From contig CAZKHA010000207.1 in assembly GCA_964552325.1 (NCBI GenBank), positions 1-5,749 on the forward strand: a DNA stretch of 5,749 bases, given 5' to 3'. Shown here one piece after another: positions 1-4,946 of this stretch (within the stretch, counting starts at the first letter, position 1; every line of letters begins with the position of its first letter). Source of the DNA: CAZKCK01 sp964552325 (GTDB lineage Bacteria > Bacteroidota > Bacteroidia > Bacteroidales > TTA-H9). The position numbers were made by a program, and so were the translations under genes. Under the pieces are notes generated by a model. That model saw nothing but the letters and a program-made list of their open reading frames with translations, was not told the origin of the DNA and made no database searches.

Positions 1-736
1 AAACCCTTTTTCCGGCTAATGCTTGGTATCTTTCGTCTTCTGGATGAACGCAAACAGCCGTATCGCCCAAAATGGTTTCGGGCCGTGTGGTGGCAATGGT
101 TACCCATTCATCGCTGGTTCCATCTACTTGATACCGTAAATAATATAGTTTTGAATTGACTTCTTTGTAGTTAACTTCTTCATCAGACAAAGCGGTTAAA
201 GCTTGAGGATCCCAATTAACCATGCGTACGCCCCTGTAGATGAGCCCTTTGTTGTAAAGGTCGATAAATACATCAATTACCGAGTCGTAGAGAACGGGGT
301 CCATCGTAAAGCGTGTGCGTTCCCAATCGCAGGAAGCACCCAGTTTTTTAAGCTGTTCGAGAATAATTCCACCATGCTTTTCTTTCCATTCCCAGGCATG
401 TTTAAGAAATTCTTCGCGTGTGAGTGTTGATTTTTCGATGCCCTGCTCCTTTAATTTAGCCACAACCTTGGCTTCGGTGGCAATGGATGCATGATCAGTA
501 CCCGGCAGCCAAAGCGCATTTTTGCCCTGCATGCGAGCCCTGCGAACCAAGATGTCTTGGATAGTATTGTTTAGCATATGCCCCATATGAAGCACACCCG
601 TTACATTTGGCGGTGGAATTACAATACAATAAGGCTCACGCTCATCGGGAACTGAACGAAAATAATTTTGCTTGCTCCAGTGCGAATACCATTTATCTTC
701 GGTGGTTTGAGGGTCAAATTTTGCAGGAATTTCCAT
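1..736 (-). CDS. valS: Valyl-tRNA synthetase, N-terminal part (cut by left window edge)
   Basis: Cytoplasmic class I aminoacyl-tRNA synthetase that charges tRNA-Val with valine and hydrolyses mischarged Thr-tRNA-Val. The 245 visible residues start MEIPAKFDPQTTEDKWY from an ATG at 736 and stay open to the window edge. Seen in the translation: PPPNVTGVLHMGH at residues 41-53, carrying the HIGH nucleotide-binding signature as HMGH (50-53); GTDHASIAT at 79-87; NWDP at 174-177, just before the CP1 insertion; and TTRPET at 216-221 followed by DTAV, the start of the CP1 editing domain. This order and spacing is that of ValRS and not IleRS or LeuRS. The KMSKS loop, anticodon-binding domain and C-terminal coiled coil lie outside the window; the family is usually about 870-950 aa. 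The start has no Shine-Dalgarno sequence, as is usual in Bacteroidota. It is transcribed divergently from the DUF3078 gene. Confidence 0.97.
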   Translation of the reverse strand, partial: MEIPAKFDPQTTEDKWYSHWSKQNYFRSVPDEREPYCIVIPPPNVTGVLHMGHMLNNTIQDILVRRARMQGKNALWLPGTDHASIATEAKVVAKLKEQGIEKSTLTREEFLKHAWEWKEKHGGIILEQLKKLGASCDWERTRFTMDPVLYDSVIDVFIDLYNKGLIYRGVRMVNWDPQALTALSDEEVNYKEVNSKLYYLRYQVDGTSDEWVTIATTRPETILGDTAVCVHPEDERYQALAGKRV

Positions 737-774
737 TATATCAACTGTTTACAATATATTTCAAAACAAAGGGG

Positions 775-782
775 CAAAGATA
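775..782 (-). promoter_or_regulatory. Candidate -7 element of the valS promoter
   Basis: Read on the minus strand the bases are TATCTTTG, followed by CCCC, an exact match to the Bacteroidota sigma-70 -7 consensus TAnnTTTG. It lies 38 bases upstream of the valS ATG, which would give a 5' leader of roughly 30 nt. I do not see a TTG -33 box at the usual 19-21 bp spacing; the nearest TTTG is about 27 bp upstream. The assignment therefore rests on the -7 match and its position. The rest of the divergent gap (737-928) shows no further clear motif, and I could not identify a convincing promoter for the plus-strand gene. Confidence 0.5.
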
Positions 783-928
783 AAGAAAAATTGGAAGATT
801 AGCTGAGGCCAAACATCCCGTGTTGAACTATTAAACGCAACACATCAATTTGACTAATTAGATTCAGAATTGGTGAACCTATACGTACAAAATGTGTTAC
901 TAAGCCAAACCTAAAACCTTTGGCAATC

Positions 929-1837
929 ATGAAACCATTTAGATTTACGCTTATTGCATTATTACTGCTTCAAGTGGCCTCTATCACTGCGCAGGAAGCA
1001 CCCAAAAACTGGAACAAATCAACCGAGCTTGGCCTTGCCGTTTCGCAAGTATCGCTCACCAACTGGGCAGCGGGTGGCGACAATTCGATAGCTGGTAATG
1101 GCTATTTCAACTTTATAGCCAAATACAATAAAGAAAAAATCTCATGGGAAAACGGCCTGTCACTTGCCTATGGCTTGTCGAAGCAAGGCGATTTGAAGGT
1201 TCGCAAAACCGACGATAAAATTGATTTCTATTCCAAATATGGCCACAAAATAGCCTCACATTGGGATGCTTCGGTATTATTCAATTTTAAAACGCAATTT
1301 GCCAAGGGCTACAACTACAAAGTGAGCGATTCCATAGTGATATCCAACTTCTTGGCTCCGGGATACATACTCCTTGGAACCGGTTTCGATTACAAGCCCG
1401 TGGATTATTTTTCCGCCTTTATCTCACCCCTTACCGGAAGGCTCACCATTGTTACGGATACTGCATTGGTTAACGCAGGAGCATATGGTGTGGATGCCCC
1501 TGTTTACGATGGGTTAGGCAGTGTAACCAAAAAAGGCAAGCATGTAAAAACCGAGTTTGGGGCATCGGTAAAACTAATGTTTAAAAAAGACATCTGGAAA
1601 AACGTAAACCTCCAACTTAAGATGCAGCTTTTTTCGGATTACTTAAAAAACCCTCAAAACATTGATATTGATGCTGAAATGGCTTTGCTTATGAAGGTAA
1701 ACGAATACCTGAGCACCAACATTGTTTTAAACTCTATTTACGATCACGACATAAACATTACTGATAAAGACGGGAATACCGGCCCACGCACACAATTTAA
1801 ACAAGTGCTAGGAATCGGATTTGTATATAAATTCTAA
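929..1837 (+). CDS. DUF3078 family protein, predicted outer-membrane beta-barrel
   Basis: 302 aa from the ATG at 929. An in-frame TTG at 920 would add three residues, but the ATG puts a classical signal peptide right at the N terminus (MKPFRFTLIALLLLQVASITAQ, cleavage likely after residue 22). The motif LTNWAAGGDNSIAGNG at about residues 43-58 is the hallmark I associate with DUF3078 proteins of Bacteroidota. The rest alternates polar and hydrophobic residues in short strands with many Tyr, Phe and Trp, and the protein ends GFVYKF. A C-terminal aromatic residue is typical of outer-membrane barrels. The protein is therefore probably exported and inserted in the outer membrane. The biochemical role of the family is not known to me. 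It appears monocistronic: it faces away from valS and is closed by the terminator at 1867-1901. Family assignment is from memory of the motif, not a profile search. Confidence 0.88.
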   Translation: MKPFRFTLIALLLLQVASITAQEAPKNWNKSTELGLAVSQVSLTNWAAGGDNSIAGNGYFNFIAKYNKEKISWENGLSLAYGLSKQGDLKVRKTDDKIDFYSKYGHKIASHWDASVLFNFKTQFAKGYNYKVSDSIVISNFLAPGYILLGTGFDYKPVDYFSAFISPLTGRLTIVTDTALVNAGAYGVDAPVYDGLGSVTKKGKHVKTEFGASVKLMFKKDIWKNVNLQLKMQLFSDYLKNPQNIDIDAEMALLMKVNEYLSTNIVLNSIYDHDINITDKDGNTGPRTQFKQVLGIGFVYKF

Positions 1838-1866
1838 GTTTTAAACACCGTACCTATCATTCAATT

Positions 1867-1901
1867 GTGCAAATCCTACCATGGTTTTGCACTTTTTTTT
1901 T
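1867..1901 (+). terminator. Intrinsic terminator of the DUF3078 gene
   Basis: A 7-bp stem GTGCAAA (1867-1873) / TTTGCAC (1886-1892), with an additional inner CC/GG pair, is followed at once by nine T residues (1893-1901). It begins 30 bp after the stop codon, which fits Rho-independent termination of the upstream gene. Confidence 0.87.
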
Positions 1902-1919
1902 AGCAGAAAAGTCCAAGGC

Positions 1920-1961
1920 AAAAAGGGAGTTTGCAAACTCAGTACTCCCGACCTGCTTTTT
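1920..1961. repeat. Hairpin with A5/T5 flanks, possible second or bidirectional terminator
   Basis: GGGAGT (1925-1930) can pair with ACTCCC (1944-1949). Five A residues precede the left arm (1920-1924), and five T residues lie at 1957-1961 after a 7-nt bulge. Inside it is a perfect 14-bp palindrome, GAGTTTGCAAACTC (1927-1940), which could compete with the outer stem. It may be a weak backup terminator or a protein-binding palindrome. Its function is not shown by the sequence. Confidence 0.35.
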
Positions 1962-1995
1962 ATAAATCAGCATATTAGGGTGAGTTAATCGTAAA

Positions 1996-2022
1996 CCAAT
2001 GGGTTAACCCCCTAAATATTGG
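1996..2022. promoter_or_regulatory. Nested palindrome upstream of the Memo-AMMECR1 promoter, possible operator
   Basis: CCAAT (1996-2000) and ATTGG (2018-2022) are inverted around a perfect 10-bp palindrome GGGTTAACCC (2001-2010). The structure lies just upstream of the candidate -7 element at 2046-2053, where an activator or repressor site would sit. No regulator can be named. Confidence 0.25.
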
Positions 2023-2045
2023 ACTAATTTGTTATATAAATCTGT

Positions 2046-2053
2046 TAATTTTG
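2046..2053 (+). promoter_or_regulatory. Candidate -7 element for the Memo-AMMECR1 gene
   Basis: TAATTTTG matches the Bacteroidota TAnnTTTG element exactly. It would give a leader of about 105 nt before the ATG at 2164. Possible upstream TTG boxes are at 14 bp (2028-2031) and 24 bp (2019-2021), neither at the preferred 19-21 bp spacing, so support is moderate. The leader itself (2054-2163) shows no Shine-Dalgarno sequence and no riboswitch I recognise. Confidence 0.4.
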
Positions 2054-2163
2054 TGTATAAGTTATGCGAAGCCACTCGAATACCTTTTCTATGATTCCTC
2101 GCACGATCTTCAAACTTTTATAACGCTCTTCCAAGCTGCGCATCCATCTTTTAATGCCTTATT

Positions 2164-3591
2164 ATGAACACAATTCAAATCCGAAAACCCGCCGTAGCCG
2201 GGCAGTTTTATCCTGACGATCCAAACCAGTTGAAACTGGAACTTGACGGACACTTCAGAAAGGCTGTTGCTTCGAAAGCTTTACCCGTACGAGCGCTTAT
2301 TGTGCCCCACGCAGGCTATGTTTTTTCGGGATTGGTGGCCGCTTCGGCTTATAATCAACTTGATGAAAGCTGCTCCTTCGAAAACATATTTATAATCGGG
2401 GCGAGTCATCGGTATAGCTTTGGAGGTGCATGCATCAGTGTTGCTGATTATTACGAAACTCCATTGGGCAAGGTTAAGGTAAACAACGTATTGGCCACCA
2501 AGCTCATCCATTCCAATCCGCACTTCAGCCAGCATAAATCGGCCGAAAGCCTTGAACATAGCCTGGAAGTTCAACTACCGTTTTTGCAATTTAAACTTAA
2601 AAAGGATTTTCAGATAGTTCCCCTCTTACTGGGCAGCAATGCCCCCAATGCTATTCAAGAAATTGCACTTGCATTACAACCCTGGTTCAACAGCAAGAAT
2701 TTGTTTGTTATCTCCACCGATTTTTCGCATTACCCAAACCACCAAGATGCACAAGCTGTGGATAATAAAACGCTGGAAGCTATCTTGAGCATGGACCTCA
2801 AAAAGCTTGACCAACAACTTACCCATAACCAAAACCAACATATACCTGGCTTGTTGACCTCCTTATGCGGTGCCTCGGCTGTGAGCCTCTTGCTTGAATT
2901 GGCAAAGGGCCGTGCGGGATTAAAAATGCAGCATCTACAGTATCAAAACTCGAGTGCAAGCGTGTATGGCGACACAAAACGCGTGGTTGGTTACCATAGC
3001 ATTATGCTGTATGAGGATGCAGCTGCCGAAGCCTTTACACTACAGGCCCACGAAAAACAGGAATTGCTCAAACTTGCACGAAACGCCATCAAGTGCAAGC
3101 TTCAACATCAACCAGCAAATCCTCCCAAGCCCGATTCAAATAGCCCGAACTTGCTAAGGCCGTGTGGTGCATTTGTATCGCTGCATAAGCACGGGAAACT
3201 GCGCGGTTGCATTGGGCGGTTTAGCACATCAAAGCCCTTGTACCAAACCGTGTACGATATGGCCTTGGCTGCGGCCTTCGAAGATACACGCTTCGACCCA
3301 CTAAAACTGGATGAATTGGAGAACGTAGAAATCGAGCTATCGGTACTCACGCCCATGCAACGCCTGAACGACACCAAACAACTTGTGCTGGGCCGCGACG
3401 GCATTTACATTAAAAAAGGTGGTCATTCGGGCACGTTTTTGCCGCAAGTGGCTACAAACACCGGCTGGACCCTGGAAGAATTTCTGGGCCATTGCAGCGC
3501 CGATAAGGCAGGACTTGGCTGGGATGGATGGCGCAATGCCGAGCTCTACACTTACCAAGCCCTCGTATTTGCGGAAACGGATTCGGTTTAG
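2164..3591 (+). CDS. Memo-AMMECR1 fusion (AmmeMemoRadiSam proteins B and A in one chain)
   Basis: 475 aa, probably cytosolic. Residues about 6-284 are a Memo domain: RKPAVAGQFYP (7-17) at the N terminus, VPHAGY with H49, GASHRYSFGGA with H82, EHSLEVQLPF (131-140), STDFSHY (184-190) and LCGASAV with C235. H49, H82 and C235 correspond to the metal-binding His/His/Cys of human MEMO1 and are all intact. Residues about 295-470 are an AMMECR1 domain with its signature LRGCIG (346-351), the AAAFEDTRFDPL segment (369-380) and FLPQVATNTGWTLEEFL (425-441). A short linker rich in Pro, Asn and Ser (316-330) joins them. Both domains belong to the AmmeMemoRadiSam system, whose third member is a radical-SAM protein; the two proteins are often separate genes and sometimes fused. 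The substrate is unclear to me. The start ATG is supported by the conserved motif beginning within eight residues of it. No downstream partner gene follows; the strand switches after a 350-bp gap. Confidence 0.95.
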   Translation: MNTIQIRKPAVAGQFYPDDPNQLKLELDGHFRKAVASKALPVRALIVPHAGYVFSGLVAASAYNQLDESCSFENIFIIGASHRYSFGGACISVADYYETPLGKVKVNNVLATKLIHSNPHFSQHKSAESLEHSLEVQLPFLQFKLKKDFQIVPLLLGSNAPNAIQEIALALQPWFNSKNLFVISTDFSHYPNHQDAQAVDNKTLEAILSMDLKKLDQQLTHNQNQHIPGLLTSLCGASAVSLLLELAKGRAGLKMQHLQYQNSSASVYGDTKRVVGYHSIMLYEDAAAEAFTLQAHEKQELLKLARNAIKCKLQHQPANPPKPDSNSPNLLRPCGAFVSLHKHGKLRGCIGRFSTSKPLYQTVYDMALAAAFEDTRFDPLKLDELENVEIELSVLTPMQRLNDTKQLVLGRDGIYIKKGGHSGTFLPQVATNTGWTLEEFLGHCSADKAGLGWDGWRNAELYTYQALVFAETDSV

Positions 3592-3822
3592 TGGCAATGG
3601 TTTGGCATGTACGCTCGTGCCGGCTGTATATGAGTATTGCTTTTGATTATTCTATACATGTGCTTCTCAACTGGGTTATAGATTCATGTAGTATTGCATA
3701 CTGTGGTTGCACGTAAAAACCAGCAGTATTAAAATCCGGGTAAAGGTGCTTGGCTAATTGTTGTGGTTTCGATAAAATAGAGATGTCTCTTATACTTAAG
3801 GTATTAACCCAGACACCCCTGA
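3592..3822. other. Non-coding gap after the Memo-AMMECR1 gene
   Basis: No gene is supported here on either strand; the open frames crossing 3592-3716 are tails of frames antisense or out of phase with the fusion gene. A 6-bp stem GGCATG/CGTGCC (3604-3621) lacks a T-run, so no clear terminator is visible for the upstream gene. ATACTTAAGGTAT near 3793-3805 is a short near-palindrome. This gap marks the change from plus-strand core genes to minus-strand accessory DNA. Confidence 0.5.
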
Positions 3823-3917
3823 CTTAAACTAAAGCCTACGCGCAGTCGTCAGGCAGGGCAGCAGGCAATAAAGAAGCTGGCTTTACTTATGTTGCCTTAC
3901 TACGGCGTGCGTTTAAG
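3823..3917. repeat. Long nested inverted repeat 3' of the broken membrane-protein gene
   Basis: Arms pair in order from outside in: CTTAAAC (3823-3829) with GTTTAAG (3911-3917), ACGC (3838-3841) with GCGT (3905-3908), GGCAA (3864-3868) with TTGCC (3892-3896), and TAAAG (3869-3873) with CTTTA (3881-3885). The outer arms end in AAC and begin with GTT. The element starts 26 bp beyond the stop of the minus-strand gene, so it is the 3' flank of that gene. The stem is too interrupted, and lacks the T-run, for an intrinsic terminator. It resembles a folded recombination site or a dispersed palindromic repeat. Confidence 0.5.
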
Positions 3918-3930
3918 CCCTTTTTGACAG
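3896..3930. repeat. Copy 1 of a motif shared by the 3' flanks of both minus-strand genes
   Basis: On the plus strand: CTTACT (3896-3901), 4 bp, CGTGCGTTT (3906-3914), then AAGCCCTTTT, ending CAG near 3930. The second copy at 4844-4885 has the same blocks in the same order and orientation with different spacers. The motif overlaps the right arm of the inverted repeat and ends 14 bp from the stop of the adjacent gene. Confidence 0.4.
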
Positions 3931-3943
3931 CACATGCAATCAT

Positions 3944-4623
3944 TCAAGAATTCCTATTTAATAGTTCTTTCATCTTTTTTTCTGTAATTTGCACTAAGGA
4001 GAATCTATATCCTTCGATAATAGCAAGACTGTAAAGAATAATATCAACCAGATCAAACCAATCAACCAGCATTAAAAATATAGTTTTTATATTTAGGGAG
4101 AATAATAAGTCCCAAAAATTTAAATTGTTATTTGCTGCCACTATTTGAGTAATACTTAAGATATTACCAAGCAGGCAACCTATTAGCGAAAGTACTGCTC
4201 CCATTAGACCAAATTTCGTTGATATTCCTTTCCCTGCAAATCGAACTGTAAATCCTACTATAGCCCCAACAGCAAGTGACATAAGCCCTAGTTGAAATCC
4301 TGTTACCAAAGTAAATATTGCCCAAAGAATTGCTGAAAATACAGACGCAACGGAGCCAAAAATAATCGCTGAAGTTAGGTTCTGTGATAATACTAAATCA
4401 TAATACAAATGTTCCGGCAATTTATTTTTTAAATCCTTATCCAATAGCAAGTATTCGTCATTTACCTCTTTAATTTTTACTGTTTCGTCTTTTATAAAAC
4501 TTGGACAAGAATGTAAAACTCAGGCTTTTTACCAGTTAACGAACAAAAAATGCCAACAGACATATCGTATTTTCTCTTTTCACATTGTTTACATATTTCC
4601 AGTTGTTGGTACTTACTTAACAT
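3944..4623 (-). pseudogene. Zinc-ribbon/multi-helix membrane protein gene with one frameshift
   Basis: Translation from the ATG at 4623 gives MLSKYQQLEICKQCEKRK..., 43 residues, ending at a TAA at 4492-4494. It contains C11, C14 and C27. A second frame opens with CPSFIKDETV at 4507 and runs 187 residues to the stop at 3944-3946, with no ATG at its head and a TGA at 4520-4522 just upstream. Joined near 4509-4510 they make one protein of about 226 aa: a four-Cys zinc-ribbon-like N terminus (CxxC, GxxC, CP), a polar linker, then hydrophobic helices at about residues 45-70, 72-90 and 99-123 of the second frame, plus a weaker one near 152-168. The GKGI...FGLMGAVLSLIGCLLGN segment resembles small membrane proteins of unknown function that I recall from Bacteroidota and Proteobacteria; I cannot name a family. 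Codons are A+T-rich compared with the Memo-AMMECR1 gene. A single missing base, by mutation or sequencing error, explains the break. Confidence 0.8.
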
Positions 4624-4635
4624 TTTAAATTATTT

Positions 4636-4809
4636 TTAAGTTATGGTTTCATTTTTTATAATGTGTGCTAACGGTTGGCAGTATGAAATCATTGGCGATT
4701 GTGGGCAACTATCCTGTCCAGTTACACCAAACTTGATGCGGGGCAGAACGCTCGAATAACCACTTAAACCCCAATGTTTTATACCGCTTGTTAGCGTTTC
4801 GTTGTTCAT
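4636..4809 (-). CDS. Doubtful 57-aa ORF inside the inverted repeat
   Basis: An ORF starts MNNETLTSGIKHWGLSGYSS at the ATG at 4809 and ends NETIT before the TAA at 4636-4638, 12 bp upstream of the ATG of the broken membrane-protein gene. It has two Cys, no signal peptide and no domain I know. Almost all of it lies within the 4667-4795 inverted repeat, so its openness may be chance. A leader or small cassette peptide is possible. I list it because its position just ahead of the next start is suggestive, not because coding is shown. Confidence 0.15.
   Translation of the reverse strand: MNNETLTSGIKHWGLSGYSSVLPRIKFGVTGQDSCPQSPMISYCQPLAHIIKNETIT
4667..4795. repeat. 129-bp nested inverted repeat with attC-like arm arrangement
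   Basis: Outer arms GCTAAC (4667-4672) and GTTAGC (4790-4795) pair perfectly. After short unequal spacers, GCAGTAT (4678-4684) pairs with ATACCGC (4781-4787) with one mismatch. Then CATTGG (4690-4695) pairs with CCAATG (4771-4776) and GTGG (4701-4704) with CCAC (4760-4763). Two boxes separated by an unpaired spacer, arms ending AAC and starting GTT, and a length of about 130 bp recall integron attC sites. The core bases, however, do not fit RYYYAAC/GTTRRRY. It lies immediately 5' of the broken minus-strand gene. It could equally be a dispersed chromosomal repeat. Confidence 0.5.
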
Positions 4810-4843
4810 TTTTCTCGTTAATTTATTTTCATTTTTGCTGCAT

Positions 4844-4885
4844 CTTACTGGCTTCCGTGCGTTTGGGTAGGCAAGCTCTTTTGCA
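4844..4885. repeat. Copy 2 of the shared 3'-flank motif, after hsdR
   Basis: On the plus strand: CTTACT (4844-4849), 6 bp, CGTGCGTTT (4856-4864), a 7-bp spacer, then AAGCTCTTTTGCAG (4872-4885 approximately). It matches the blocks of copy 1 at 3896-3930 in order and orientation. It overlaps the left arm of the inverted repeat at 4867-4935. Confidence 0.4.
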
Positions 4886-4935
4886 GGTTTTGGTCTTAGC
4901 GTTGGCTGGTGCGACCAGCCAATGTGCTTGACTAC
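4867..4935. repeat. Nested inverted repeat with a strong hairpin, 3' of hsdR
   Basis: GTAGGCAAGC (4867-4876) pairs with GCTTGACTAC (4926-4935) with one mismatch, enclosing a perfect 9-bp stem TTGGCTGGT (4902-4910) / ACCAGCCAA (4914-4922) with a 3-nt GCG loop. Wobble pairs extend the inner stem to about 12 bp. It starts 11 bp after the hsdR stop codon on the minus strand. There is no T-run on either side, so intrinsic termination is unlikely unless Rho or stem stability alone suffices. Confidence 0.6.
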
Positions 4936-4946
4936 GAAGCGTGGGG

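Noticed and set aside
203..430. 75-codon open frame on the plus strand
   Set aside because: It lies antisense within the conserved valS coding sequence, whose HIGH-region and editing motifs are unmistakable; the plus-strand peptide has no recognisable features.
911..928. AACCTTTG (915-922) as a -7 element for the DUF3078 gene
   Set aside because: It has one mismatch to TAnnTTTG, would start transcription at or inside the start codon, and has no -33 box at suitable spacing.
3604..3621. Stem-loop GGCATG/CGTGCC as terminator for the Memo-AMMECR1 gene
   Set aside because: The stem is only 6 bp with one G-T pair, and it is followed by mixed sequence, not a T-run.
2281..3646. Several open frames of 67-98 codons on both strands across the Memo-AMMECR1 gene
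   Set aside because: All overlap the conserved 475-aa frame out of phase or antisense and show no domain, signal peptide or plausible start context.
3528..3716. 62-codon plus-strand frame extending past the fusion gene
   Set aside because: It begins inside the AMMECR1 coding region out of frame, and its tail in the gap has no coding character.
4448..4450. TTG at 4450 as the start of an intact 168-aa membrane protein
   Set aside because: The same frame continues upstream with conserved-looking residues to a Cys-Pro at 4507, and the preceding frame supplies the zinc-ribbon N terminus; a frameshifted longer gene explains the data better.
4667..4795. Calling this element a true integron attC site
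   Set aside because: The arm arrangement fits, but the core bases violate RYYYAAC/GTTRRRY and there is no integrase in the window, so it is reported only as an attC-like inverted repeat.
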